Positions 27,539-37,020 of a stretch of DNA of 64,000 bases are shown piece by piece; position 1 is the stretch's first letter; every line of letters starts with the position of its first letter. This stretch comes from Saccharicrinis sp963667815 (lineage in GTDB: Bacteria; Bacteroidota; Bacteroidia; Bacteroidales; Marinilabiliaceae): the NCBI GenBank assembly GCA_963667815.1, contig OY764021.1; one strand, 5' to 3'. Position numbers and translations under genes: made by a program. The notes under the pieces were generated by a model. That model had not been told where the DNA came from, ran no database searches, and saw nothing but the letters and a program-made list of their open reading frames with translations.

Positions 27539-27721
27539 CATTGTTTTCCTAGTCCCTCAGTTTCCTTTTGGGGTTTGGAGTAAGAAGAAGGAAGTTAGAA
27601 GTTCGAGGTAATTTATTCACGTTAACAATTAATTTACTTCCAGGCCTCATACTTCATGATTCTAATAAACAATTAATACTTGAAAACAATACTATCATTT
27701 AACCATGTTATTATAAACTAC
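27539..27721. repeat. Imperfect direct repeat, copy B (right of the sugar-binding gene)
   Basis: About 183 bp, the second copy of the repeat described at 26000-26173, in the same orientation. It differs by scattered substitutions and an extra few bases near CATACTTCATGATTC. The presence of the same non-coding segment on both sides of one gene suggests an old segmental duplication or an insertion by recombination. Confidence 0.75.
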
Positions 27722-27829
27722 TGTTCTTTGTCATTATATAACTCTCTTAATTAATTGATTTATAATTATTCTTTTAAAATATATGAGTCACTTTACCCCC
27801 TTAATACTCGATAATACCACTTTTAGCCC

Positions 27830-28155
27830 TAAATGCAGAATTTGGATTCCATTTTTGGACAAAAATGACGGTTTTGGATTCCAATTTTAGCCATTTTTCT
27901 ACTTTCGGGTGATTGTCTTCGCAACTGTTCGCATGGTATTCGCAACTTCTTCGCATCTCTTCGCACCGTCTTCGCAACTTGTTCGCATTTCTTCACACCG
28001 TCTTCGCATTCTGTATGCACCTGCTTTGCCCTTGGTTCGGAACACGTTCGCAATTCTCCACATGCGCTACACAATCTCTACACAGCTTCTATGCCCTAAG
28101 GGTGCGAAGAACTTGTGTAAAACGTGCATTAAAAGGGTGTAGAATTGCGAGTTTG
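27830..28155. repeat. Degenerate helically phased TTCGCA repeat block
   Basis: From about 27912 the plus strand carries nine exact TTCGCA hexamers spaced mostly 10-11 bp apart, plus decayed units (TTCACA, TATGCA, CTTTGCC, CTACACA). The block begins with two copies of TTTTGGATTCCA around 27840 and 27871 and ends with GTGTAGAATTGCGA at about 28137. The same 14-bp end motif closes a similar block at 58.2-58.4 kb. ORFs crossing it in both strands are low-complexity artefacts. Confidence 0.7.
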
Positions 28156-28221
28156 AATCATAGTTGTATCATCGCAGCATAAAAGTAAATACACACACAA
28201 AGCATTAATACCAGTCAATAT

Positions 28222-30966
28222 TTATTCGGCACGAATAAGTAGCTCTTTTGATTTTATTCCTTCTGCACTTGCTTTTAAAACAATATCTCCAGCTTTTCCG
28301 TCTGATTGAATAATGACCTGCGCCTTACCATTAAATAGCTTTCGTTGCCAATTAGAAGCTTTGGTTAATATTTGAATTACACCAGGTTGCTTATTAGGAG
28401 CCGTCCATGCATTTATTGGTTTTAAGGGTTGACCTTTAATCACAATAGTATTGGTTCCAATTTTCAGCCACTCGTTATTTAATGCATACTGGGGCTTATC
28501 CTTGCTTTTTAGCTGGTTTTGAGTAATCAATACCCCATTTATATAAATACTTTGCTTGTCAGAAACATATTTATAATACCATGTTAAGTGTTGATTTTCA
28601 GTTGGCATTTTATCTAACTGAAACGATGTGGTTAATACTTTTTCTCCTTCTTCATAAATTTCAGACACTTCAGGTAAAGCTATTTGCTGATAGTCATCAA
28701 TATACTTTTCGTTTTCTAATGAAGTTGGATTTCCATTTCCCACTCCAATGATTTTACCAAAACCTTTAATTTCAAAATTTATTAGTTTATTGGCTGTAGG
28801 AACCACATTTCCCTTTTTATCTTTTACCTCAACGGTTACTACTGAAATATCATTCTCTTTAGATAACAAGCGTGTTTTACTTGCTGACAATGAAATTTCA
28901 GATGGTTTTGCTGTTGTTACACAATCTGTTGTTTGAATCAACTTTCCCCCTTTATATGAAAGTGCTTTGAGTGTGCCTTTTTTATAGGGCACCTTCCATT
29001 CTAAATGCCCATTTAGCTCCATATCTTTTCGCCCCAGCGATTTACCATTGAGTTCCAGTTCTACTTCTTTTGCATTACTATAAACCCAAACATCAATAGT
29101 ATCCCCCTCTTTGTCATTCCAGTTCCAATGAGGTAAAATATGTAAAACAGGATCATCCTGCCACCATGCTTTTAAATAATATACGTTGTCTTTTGGAAAT
29201 CCACATAAATCCATCATTCCAAAATACGAAGTAACCGATGGCCAGGCGTAAGGTGTAGGCTCACCTCTGTAATCAAATCCAGTCCAAATAAACATTCCGG
29301 ATAGATAATCACGCTCTGCATAATGTTTCCAACCCTCTTCTATGGAATACCAATTAGCCCTGGGTTCTCTATCGTAGGCTGCTTTATAGTGCTTTTCTTC
29401 ATCATCAAAATAAATGCCTCTGGTTGCATAAGTAGATCCTTCTTCTGTTCCTATAGATGGTTGCTCCGGAAATAATTGATGATGTTTGTCGGTATCCCAT
29501 TGACCTAAATAGTTGTATCCAACTACCTCAACAACACTCGATGTTCCATTATTACAACCGCCACTAATTGCTACATTAATTTGTCTTGAAGGATCAAGAT
29601 TTTGAGCAAAACGCTGCATAACCGGTGTAATTTGTTCTCCTAATACATTACACTCAATACCCCATTCTTCATTTCCTAAAGACCAAATGATTACTGAAGG
29701 ATGATTGCGATCACGTTTCATAACTCTTTTCATTTCATGCAGTGCATGATCTGTTGTTCCCATTAACCGGTTTTCATCAATAACCAAAATACCCATTTCG
29801 TCGCAATATTTTAGTAGTTCCGGAGTGGGTGGATTATGTGAACTACGATAAGCATTACATCCAAAGTTTTTAAGCTGCTGCAATCGCCATTTAATTAATT
29901 CATCAGGAATAGCACATCCAACACCTGCATGATCCTGATGGTTATTGGTACCTTTTAACTTAATATGTTCTCCATTTAAAAAGAAGCCCTTATCCGCATC
30001 AAAATAAACCGTACGAATACCAAATGTAGTATCATATTCATCTACAACCACGGAACCATCTTTTATTTGGGTTTTTAAGGTATATAAGTATGGATTTTTA
30101 AGAGACCATAATATTGGACTTTTCAAACTCAGGCTATCCTTTATCATATCTGTAGCCATGGCCTGGACTGTACCATAATCCAAAATTAAAGAATCCACAA
30201 TATCCTTTTCGGCATTTAAAATATAATGATGAAGTGAGTAAGTACTGTTAGTAAGTCCTCTGTTATTAACCTCTGTTTCAATAACTAGTTTTGCTTTGTC
30301 TCCATGTTGTTCAGAATAAATGAAAGTACCATCCTTAGGAATATGCAGCGCAGGTGTTTTACGTAGCCAGACATGACGATAAATACCAGCCCCTTCATAA
30401 TACCACCCTTCCTCCATAGAAACATCTGCACGAACTGCCACAACATTTTCTCCTCCATAATTTAATACGTCGGTAATATTGTAACTAAAACTCTGGTAAC
30501 CGCTTGGCTCATTCCCCATATAATGTCCGTTTACCCAAACTTTAGCATCTCTGGACACTCCATCAAAATCGAGAAAAAATTGGTTGCCTTTGTCTTTGCT
30601 ACTAACCGAAAATGTTTTTCGATACCATCCTACTGATACATCCGGAAATCCCGGACCTACAGCTTTATACCCATGACTATGACTTCCCTTACTATCAAAG
30701 AGCATTTCTACAGCCCAATCATGTGGCAAATCAACCGGTCGCCATGCTCTGTGATCAAAGTCTTTTGAAGCTGCTCCATCACCATATCCTGCTTTTGCCA
30801 TATATGAAAAATATCCTGTTCCAGTATTAAAATCCTGGACTTTATTAAAAGGATGGCCAAAAGCAAAAAACCATCCTTTATCAAAACACACATTACTTCT
30901 ACTTGTTTGAGCAAAACCATAATTGCTCAAACAAGCCAGGATAAAAACAACAAAAAACTTCTTCAT
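28222..30966 (-). CDS. GH2 beta-galactosidase-type glycosidase, secreted
   Basis: A 914-residue family GH2 enzyme. Order of domains: signal peptide (MKKFFVVFILACLSNYGFA), sugar-binding jelly roll, immunoglobulin-like domain, TIM barrel, a DUF4982-like domain (LKAWWQDDPVLHILPHWNW), and C-terminal beta domains. Acid/base is Glu433 in SLGNEEWG; the nucleophile is Glu508 or Glu509 in IGTEEGSTY. The start at 30966 is used because its A is shared with the stop of the upstream esterase (TAATG). It probably removes beta-galactose or a related residue from pectic or hemicellulosic side chains after deacetylation. Confidence 0.9.
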   Translation of the reverse strand: MKKFFVVFILACLSNYGFAQTSRSNVCFDKGWFFAFGHPFNKVQDFNTGTGYFSYMAKAGYGDGAASKDFDHRAWRPVDLPHDWAVEMLFDSKGSHSHGYKAVGPGFPDVSVGWYRKTFSVSSKDKGNQFFLDFDGVSRDAKVWVNGHYMGNEPSGYQSFSYNITDVLNYGGENVVAVRADVSMEEGWYYEGAGIYRHVWLRKTPALHIPKDGTFIYSEQHGDKAKLVIETEVNNRGLTNSTYSLHHYILNAEKDIVDSLILDYGTVQAMATDMIKDSLSLKSPILWSLKNPYLYTLKTQIKDGSVVVDEYDTTFGIRTVYFDADKGFFLNGEHIKLKGTNNHQDHAGVGCAIPDELIKWRLQQLKNFGCNAYRSSHNPPTPELLKYCDEMGILVIDENRLMGTTDHALHEMKRVMKRDRNHPSVIIWSLGNEEWGIECNVLGEQITPVMQRFAQNLDPSRQINVAISGGCNNGTSSVVEVVGYNYLGQWDTDKHHQLFPEQPSIGTEEGSTYATRGIYFDDEEKHYKAAYDREPRANWYSIEEGWKHYAERDYLSGMFIWTGFDYRGEPTPYAWPSVTSYFGMMDLCGFPKDNVYYLKAWWQDDPVLHILPHWNWNDKEGDTIDVWVYSNAKEVELELNGKSLGRKDMELNGHLEWKVPYKKGTLKALSYKGGKLIQTTDCVTTAKPSEISLSASKTRLLSKENDISVVTVEVKDKKGNVVPTANKLINFEIKGFGKIIGVGNGNPTSLENEKYIDDYQQIALPEVSEIYEEGEKVLTTSFQLDKMPTENQHLTWYYKYVSDKQSIYINGVLITQNQLKSKDKPQYALNNEWLKIGTNTIVIKGQPLKPINAWTAPNKQPGVIQILTKASNWQRKLFNGKAQVIIQSDGKAGDIVLKASAEGIKSKELLIRAE

Positions 30967-32411
30967 TATAAGGAGTGATTTATTTTGTACCACTCTTCTG
31001 TTGTAAAACTTGAAGCTGGTAAATTATCATTATTAAATAGGTTTAAGGTTGCTGAATTTGTCCATCCCAAACGCACATGCTCCGGAGACTTCACTTCTTT
31101 AGACGACACAATAACCTTATCATTTTTTATGGTAGCTTTGGCAGGATACCATTTTAAATCTTCTCCTGCTACCTCAAACATTTTAAGTTCTTTTTCGGAA
31201 CAATGTAATCCCTCGCTATACTTAAAAGATACTTCAACTTTATTTCCATTAACCGTAAAATCTTTAAATAATGGACCAGACGAAGGATATTCAGTTAATC
31301 CATATGTTTTATTTAAAGCTGAGTATGCAAAACGCTTACCTGCATCAATTTTATTTCTAGGATGGATATCTGTAGTATCACCAATATCACTCACAACTAT
31401 CATATTTGAATTGGGTATGATATCAAGTGCCCTTCGTTGCGCATCACGTACTTCAACACCACTTGTTTTTTGGTAATCTTTAAAAGGTGCTATTTGAGCA
31501 TAATGAAAAGCAAAATTTGTTTTAAACTCTTCGCGCCAGCATTTAACCAACTCCTTAAGCATATCTGAATAGGCATAAGAATTATCTACATTTGCCTCAC
31601 CCTGATACCATAAAACACCTTTTATGGTAAAAGGTATAATAGGCGCAATCATTGAATTAAAGGTGTAACCGGGTTTATTGGGCGCCCATGGGAAATAAGG
31701 TACTTTATTTGCAGCATCATTTAATTCCGGATTGCCAAGAATTTTTTCTGTAGGAATCCAGGCTTCTACTGGTGTTCCTCCCCAATTTGAACTTATTAAT
31801 CCTACCGGAACATTTAATTTTTGATTCAATTCTCGTCCAAAAAAGTAACCTATGGCACTAAAATCTTTCATCGTTTCAGGAGTACATTTAACCCATTCTC
31901 CATCAACATCGATACAACGATAGGGTGAAGTTCTCCAGTTTACATGAAATAAACGAATTTCCTGATAAGTTGCATTTTTTATTTCCTCCTCACTATTTAT
32001 AAAACCATAGCTTGCACACCATTCCATATTTGACTGACCTGAGCATAACCATACTTCGCCCATTAAAATATCATCAATAACAACTTTATTATATCCTTGA
32101 ATAGTTATTTTATGTGTATCTCCAGCTTTAGGAGTGTGTAACATAAAGTTCCAGTGTCCGTTATTATTTACAACAGTTTTTAAAGTATCACTACTCCAGG
32201 ATGTTGTTACCTTCACCTCTTCAAAAGGTTTTCCCCATCCCCATAATTTAACATCTGAATTTTGTTGCATCACCATATGGTCTCCAAATATTGAAGGTAA
32301 GGCCACATTGGCTTGAAGAGAATTTGCGGAAATAAACAATAGAAAAGAAATAATAGCAAGGCTAATTCCTTTGTAAGACTTTATTTTCATTTTGATAGAT
32401 TTAAATTTCAT
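30966..32411 (-). CDS. SGNH acetylesterase (sialate O-acetylesterase family), secreted
   Basis: A 481-residue SASA-type (PF03629-like) SGNH hydrolase. A signal peptide (possible starts at 32411 or 32390) is followed by a small beta domain (SIFGDHMVMQQNSDVKLWGWG). The catalytic serine block is GEVWLCSGQSNMEW, then LISSNWGGTPVEAW and the Asp/His block VSDIGDTTDIHPRNK. In glycan loci such enzymes remove O-acetyl groups from xylan or pectin rather than sialic acid. Its stop overlaps the GH2 start by one base, so the pair is translationally coupled. Confidence 0.87.
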   Translation of the reverse strand: MKFKSIKMKIKSYKGISLAIISFLLFISANSLQANVALPSIFGDHMVMQQNSDVKLWGWGKPFEEVKVTTSWSSDTLKTVVNNNGHWNFMLHTPKAGDTHKITIQGYNKVVIDDILMGEVWLCSGQSNMEWCASYGFINSEEEIKNATYQEIRLFHVNWRTSPYRCIDVDGEWVKCTPETMKDFSAIGYFFGRELNQKLNVPVGLISSNWGGTPVEAWIPTEKILGNPELNDAANKVPYFPWAPNKPGYTFNSMIAPIIPFTIKGVLWYQGEANVDNSYAYSDMLKELVKCWREEFKTNFAFHYAQIAPFKDYQKTSGVEVRDAQRRALDIIPNSNMIVVSDIGDTTDIHPRNKIDAGKRFAYSALNKTYGLTEYPSSGPLFKDFTVNGNKVEVSFKYSEGLHCSEKELKMFEVAGEDLKWYPAKATIKNDKVIVSSKEVKSPEHVRLGWTNSATLNLFNNDNLPASSFTTEEWYKINHSL

Positions 32412-32779
32412 TTAGATTGTATGATTCTGATAACAAAAATACAAATCCTCAAGATCTAAAATTTGTAGTATTGATTCATTTAGTAATAGTATTATTGCTT
32501 TACAAAGGTACTATAAATGAACTTTTATGAGATTATATAATGTTTACATAAACAGGTTAATATGTTAATATACATCTCGACAACAAAACCACATTTCACT
32601 CATTAACTGAATCTTAACTGCAAAACCAAACAATACATAACAATTCCCAAATTATAAAATATAACCCTTTAAATCATAAAATATTGAACCAAACCAACTG
32701 GTATCTTCATGGTCGTTCACTTTTCAATATTTGAAAAAATACTCCTATATTAATTAACCATCTTTTAAAAACGAAAGCT
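32412..32779. promoter_or_regulatory. Divergent promoter region between esterase/GH2 operon and GH5
   Basis: This 368-bp spacer holds no ORF. The clearest signal is a perfect 17-bp palindrome TTTTCAA-TAT-TTGAAAA at 32721-32737, 43 bp before the GH5 ATG, which could be an operator. An ATGTTTACATAAAC-type imperfect palindrome is near 32540. Confidence 0.4.
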
Positions 32780-33760
32780 ATGAAAATCATATTTACATCA
32801 TTTATCTTTCTTATTATTCTAACGCATCTTTATTCGCAAACTCCGGTTGAGCAGAACGGTGCTTTATCAGTAGCAGGAAATAAAATTTTGAATAAAAACG
32901 GGAAATCGGCATCTCTGGCTGGTAATAGTTTTTTCTGGAGTAACACCAACTGGGGTGGAGAAAAATTCTACACTAAAGAAGTTGTTAAATGGTTGATTAA
33001 TGATTGGAATACAGCTATTGTTAGAGCTGCTATGGGTGTTGAAATAAAAGGTGGCTATTTAAATGATATCAATAATAAACAAAAAGTAAAAACGGTTGTG
33101 GATGCCGCTATTGAAAATGGCATTTATGTTATAATAGACTGGCACAGTCATCATGCTGAAGATTATCAGAATGAAGCTATTGAATTTTTTAGAGAAATGG
33201 CTCAACAATATGGTGACTTTGATAATGTAATATATGAAATTTATAATGAGCCCCTTAATAACTCTTCATGGAGTAAAACAATAAAGCCCTACGCTGAAGC
33301 TGTTATAAGTGCAATACGAACTTACGATAAAGATAACATCATTGTTGTTGGAACTCCAAGCTGGTCACAAAACGTTGATGTTGTTTCTTTAGACCCAATA
33401 AAAGATTTTAAAAACATTGCTTACTCCTTACATTTTTACGCCGGATCGCATGGTGAAGAATTAAGACAAAAAGCTCAATTGGCGTTAAACAATGGGATTG
33501 CACTTATAATAACAGAATGGGGAACCGTAAATGCAGATGGAAATGGAAAGGTTGCTATAAATGAAGTGGAAGCTTGGATGAAGTTTATAGCTGATCATCA
33601 ATTAATACATTGTAATTGGGCTGTGAATAATAAAAAAGAAGGTGCTTCTATTTTAAAACCTAATATTGATACTCTGGGAAAATGGTCGGATAACCAATTG
33701 ACAGAATCAGGATTGATTGTTAAAGAAATTATTAAAAACTGGAATAAAAACCACTTTTAA
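32780..33760 (+). CDS. GH5 endo-beta-1,4-glucanase (GH5_2-like), secreted
   Basis: A 326-residue single-domain GH5 enzyme with signal peptide (MKIIFTSFIFLIILTHLYS). Visible motifs: GNSFFWSNTNWGGEKFY, VIIDWHSHHAEDY, acid/base Glu157 in IYEIYNEPLN, GTPSWSQNVDVV, LHFYAGSH, and nucleophile Glu246 in IITEWGT. The pattern is that of bacterial cellulases. It cuts internal beta-1,4-glucan bonds in cellulose, mixed-linkage glucan or xyloglucan backbones; products could feed the GH3/GH94 operon. It carries no binding module and stands alone, divergent from the esterase/GH2 pair. Confidence 0.92.
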   Translation: MKIIFTSFIFLIILTHLYSQTPVEQNGALSVAGNKILNKNGKSASLAGNSFFWSNTNWGGEKFYTKEVVKWLINDWNTAIVRAAMGVEIKGGYLNDINNKQKVKTVVDAAIENGIYVIIDWHSHHAEDYQNEAIEFFREMAQQYGDFDNVIYEIYNEPLNNSSWSKTIKPYAEAVISAIRTYDKDNIIVVGTPSWSQNVDVVSLDPIKDFKNIAYSLHFYAGSHGEELRQKAQLALNNGIALIITEWGTVNADGNGKVAINEVEAWMKFIADHQLIHCNWAVNNKKEGASILKPNIDTLGKWSDNQLTESGLIVKEIIKNWNKNHF

Positions 33761-33824
33761 AACACTGATATGTCAGCTATATCCTTTGATGGATCATACA
33801 GTTTTTAATGTAATGTTTTGCTTT

Positions 33825-33863
33825 GAAAAAAATCATGAATCACCCTTTATCAAGGATGATTCA
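33825..33863 (-). terminator. Terminator of the pectin utilization operon
   Basis: TGAATCACCCTT at 33836-33847 pairs with AAGGATGATTCA at 33852-33863 (one mismatch, four-base loop); on the minus strand it is followed by a T tract. It lies 13 bp after the stop of the last GH28 gene. Confidence 0.8.
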
Positions 33864-33875
33864 GATAATAACTTA

Positions 33876-35321
33876 TTATTTTAACTTAACGTTTTTATTA
33901 TTATTCATATCTACTTTGGAATCAGCTGTTCCAATCACTTCAAAATTATCAAAACTCCAATCGTTAGCGTAAGATATTTTACCAGCATTTTCACCTGTAA
34001 AACTTACATCTTTAAAATGAAACTGATCAATGGTACTTTCTTCCAGTCCTGTAACTTTAATACATGTTTTGGCATTAATGGCTTCCACATTTTCGAAATA
34101 GATATTTTTGAACTTAGGTAGTCCGTCTTTAGGATCTACTTTTTCTAACAGTTTTTTCCAGTGAGACGGCAAATCCTCGTATACATAACCTTCTGGCAAC
34201 AACGAGTTGCTATATGTAGGATGCCAGTTTAAGTTCACCACAAAAGGATCTCTTACACCATCCATTTTAACATTGTATATATATATATTCTCAATAGTTC
34301 CTCCACGTTGAGAAGTACTTTTAAATCTTAATCCATATTTAGTGCCCAATCCTTGCATGTTGTATATCAATATATTTTTTATGCCTCCGGATGTTTCACT
34401 TCCACAGGTAAACAATCCATCTCCATGACCGGCAATACAATCTCTTATAACAACATACTGGCAAGGTTTATTTACTCTTAAACCATCGGCATCACGACCA
34501 GCCTTTAAACAAAAGTTATCGTCGTTACAATTGATATAACAACCTTGTACTAGTATTCTTTCGGAGGAATCAATATCAATACCATCAGTACTTGGTCCAC
34601 GAGCTTCTATATTATTGTTAATTGTCATTCCTTCCACAGTAATATATTCTGAGTAAAGAATATGCACAGACCAAAATCCAGGACGATAAAGCACAAAATC
34701 CTGAAGCGTAACATCTTTTGAATTTTCAATAATAATTCCGCGAGGGCGTTTACAATCATAATCAACAACCCAACGTAAACCTTTGGGATCGTATTCTTTA
34801 CGCATAGCACGGTATTTATCCCAGAAAACCTTTCCATCACCATCTACAACACCATCACCTGTTATAGCCACATTTTGTTGATCGATAATATTAATTAAAG
34901 CAGCGGGCCATTCCATTTCAATACCTGCCACTCTTCCAGGAATTTCCGGATAATCCTTAATATCCTGACTTCCAATTATTCGAACACCTTTGGGGATATC
35001 TAAAATTACATTAGACTTTAAAAAAATTGAACCAGTAAGATACATTCCTGTGCTAAAGCGAACTACACCACCACCATTATTTGCACACTCATTAATTGCT
35101 GCCTGTATTGACTCCGTACACAAAGTAACACCATCACCAACAGCACCAAAATCTGCAGGATTATAATCAACTCCTCTTGATGAAGGCATTGTTCTGGCAC
35201 CAACATCGTTAATCCACGGACACGAAGAAAAATCCGGATCAAAGCTTTTTTTCTGAGCCTGGCTCGAAGTAAAAACCAAACACCAAAGCCCTAACAACAA
35301 TAATATATTTCTATAATTCAT
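33876..35321 (-). CDS. GH28 polygalacturonase-type pectinase, secreted
   Basis: A 481-residue right-handed beta-helix enzyme with signal peptide (MNYRNILLLLGLWCLVFTSSQA). The inverting GH28 catalytic aspartates are in STDGIDIDSS and NCNDDNFCLKAG, followed by GHGDG and RFKST in the expected positions. GH28 enzymes hydrolyse alpha-1,4 galacturonic acid bonds, as exo- or endo-enzymes, in homogalacturonan or rhamnogalacturonan. It ends the operon, 12 bp after a second GH28, and the two share only general family similarity, which suggests different linkages. Confidence 0.93.
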   Translation of the reverse strand: MNYRNILLLLGLWCLVFTSSQAQKKSFDPDFSSCPWINDVGARTMPSSRGVDYNPADFGAVGDGVTLCTESIQAAINECANNGGGVVRFSTGMYLTGSIFLKSNVILDIPKGVRIIGSQDIKDYPEIPGRVAGIEMEWPAALINIIDQQNVAITGDGVVDGDGKVFWDKYRAMRKEYDPKGLRWVVDYDCKRPRGIIIENSKDVTLQDFVLYRPGFWSVHILYSEYITVEGMTINNNIEARGPSTDGIDIDSSERILVQGCYINCNDDNFCLKAGRDADGLRVNKPCQYVVIRDCIAGHGDGLFTCGSETSGGIKNILIYNMQGLGTKYGLRFKSTSQRGGTIENIYIYNVKMDGVRDPFVVNLNWHPTYSNSLLPEGYVYEDLPSHWKKLLEKVDPKDGLPKFKNIYFENVEAINAKTCIKVTGLEESTIDQFHFKDVSFTGENAGKISYANDWSFDNFEVIGTADSKVDMNNNKNVKLK

Positions 35322-35333
35322 TTCAAATATGCT

Positions 35334-36983
35334 TTATTCAATTACTATTTTTTCTGTCGGAAAACTCTCTTCATACCCTTTTACTACAGATAAGTCACTA
35401 CCTAAAATCTTTAGGGCTGTTTTAACATCATTAGGATAAGAAATGTTGGTAAACGCAATATTTTCGGCATTCTTAAGCGTAATAACAGGTTCTTGTGCTG
35501 AAGCCAATTTTACGTTTTTCAATGTGATGTTTTTCGATTCACAAAACTCAGCTCCTAATCTTGAAGTCATATTGATATTTTCCAGATGAATACCATCTAT
35601 CTTCATCTCGGGCAAACCATTAAAATACATTGACCTTCGTGAGTTGCTCGATATAATATCTTTAAAATATAGATTACGAAAACAAGGTGTTTCTTCTGTT
35701 ACAGGAAGAAGTTTCCTCTCCTTTTTCTTGTTATCACCCAAAAGCAATTCTTCAGAAACAGATCTACCTCCATAGTATAAGTTAAAAGTTACTGCATCAG
35801 TTACAATTCCCTCCATTGTAACATTTGATATATATATATTTTCAACAACGCCTCCTCTGCCTCTTTTACTTTTAAAACGAAGTCCCACATCTGTTCCTAA
35901 AAATGCACAATGGCTCACCTTGATGTTTTTTACACCTCCAGACATTTCACTTCCTACAACAAATCCACCATGTCCCTTGTAAACAGAACAATTATCAACG
36001 ATAACATTTTTTGTTGGTCGTCCTCTTCTTCTTCCATCCTCATCCTTACCCGATTTTATGCAAATACCATCATCTCCTACATCAAACTGGCTGTTTATAA
36101 CCAATGCATTTTCGCACGATTCCAAATCTAAACCATCACCGTTCTGGGCAAAATTAGGATTACGAACTTTAACATCATCAATAATAATATTTTTACACAT
36201 TAAAGGATGAATATTCCAACTTGGAGAATTTGAAAAACCCACTCCCTGAAGCATTACATTTTCACATTCAATTAAACTAATCATTACCGGACGAAGAAAA
36301 TCTTTAACTGATTGCCAGTCTTCTTCCGTTTTTAAATTACGAGGTACATTCATATCACTGATGGTATCTCCTTTTAATGCTTTAGGAGATGGAAACCAAT
36401 AATCATCTCTTTTAAATACACCTCCGCGAGAAAGGAACTTTTTCCATTGACTGGCAGTAACTTTTTGCCTTTTAACAGGTCGCCAAAAATCACCGGAACC
36501 ATCAATATAACCTTCGCCTGTAATGGCTATATTTTTTAAATCTCTTCCGGATATTGGAGATTGACAACGGCGAGTATCCAACCCCTCAAAAATAGTTTCT
36601 ACAAGCGGGTAATCATCATAATCGCGTGTAAATAAAATCAATGCGCCTTTTTCAAGGTGTAAATTCAAATTACTTGTCAACACAATTGGTCCGGTAAGCC
36701 ATACACCCTGAGGAACATTTAACGTTCCACCTCCTTTGCTTTCCAAAGCCTTAATGGCTTTAGCAAAAGCTTCGGTATTTTTATACTGTCCGTTTCCTTT
36801 CCCTCCAAATTCTGTTATATCAACTTTTAAATCGGGAATTGCTGGTTCATAAACTCTTTCCATTTCAAAAGGAAGATCTTTATATAAATGAGCATATTTA
36901 TAATCTTCTTTTTGAGAAGTATTACAACTTATGGCCAAACCAACCCATAGTCCCAGGCAAATATTTTTTAATATATTCTTCAT
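35334..36983 (-). CDS. GH28 polygalacturonase-type pectinase, lipoprotein
   Basis: A 549-residue GH28 enzyme anchored as a lipoprotein (LGLWVGLAISC, Cys20). The beta-helix catalytic motifs are QNGDGLDLESC, VGDDGICIKSG, YKGHGGF and RFKSK. A sequence insertion with basic residues (DGRRRGRPTK) sits near the active cleft. It is longer than the downstream GH28. It probably acts on unsaturated or saturated galacturonide fragments alongside the GH105 hydrolase that precedes it by 37 bp. Confidence 0.92.
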   Translation of the reverse strand: MKNILKNICLGLWVGLAISCNTSQKEDYKYAHLYKDLPFEMERVYEPAIPDLKVDITEFGGKGNGQYKNTEAFAKAIKALESKGGGTLNVPQGVWLTGPIVLTSNLNLHLEKGALILFTRDYDDYPLVETIFEGLDTRRCQSPISGRDLKNIAITGEGYIDGSGDFWRPVKRQKVTASQWKKFLSRGGVFKRDDYWFPSPKALKGDTISDMNVPRNLKTEEDWQSVKDFLRPVMISLIECENVMLQGVGFSNSPSWNIHPLMCKNIIIDDVKVRNPNFAQNGDGLDLESCENALVINSQFDVGDDGICIKSGKDEDGRRRGRPTKNVIVDNCSVYKGHGGFVVGSEMSGGVKNIKVSHCAFLGTDVGLRFKSKRGRGGVVENIYISNVTMEGIVTDAVTFNLYYGGRSVSEELLLGDNKKKERKLLPVTEETPCFRNLYFKDIISSNSRRSMYFNGLPEMKIDGIHLENINMTSRLGAEFCESKNITLKNVKLASAQEPVITLKNAENIAFTNISYPNDVKTALKILGSDLSVVKGYEESFPTEKIVIE

Positions 36984-37020
36984 AATAATCTATTTCTTTT
37001 AAGCCATATTAAACAGACTC

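Noticed and set aside
27900..28150. Possible CRISPR array
   Set aside because: Repeat units are 6-7 bp with 3-5 bp between them, far too short for CRISPR repeats and spacers, and no cas gene is present.
27829..28182. Overlapping ORFs on both strands (81, 77 and 89 codons) in the TTCGCA block
   Set aside because: Their translation simply follows the short DNA repeat in several frames at once, composition is odd (Cys/Arg or Ser/Phe rich), and no start context or homology is seen.
30708..30920. 70-codon minus-strand ORF inside the GH2 gene
   Set aside because: It is in another frame of the conserved GH2 N-terminal domain and has no supporting features.
30966..32411. True sialic-acid esterase role for the SGNH enzymes
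   Set aside because: No sialidase or sialic-acid genes are near; both enzymes lie in plant-glycan operons, so acetylated xylan or pectin is the likelier substrate.
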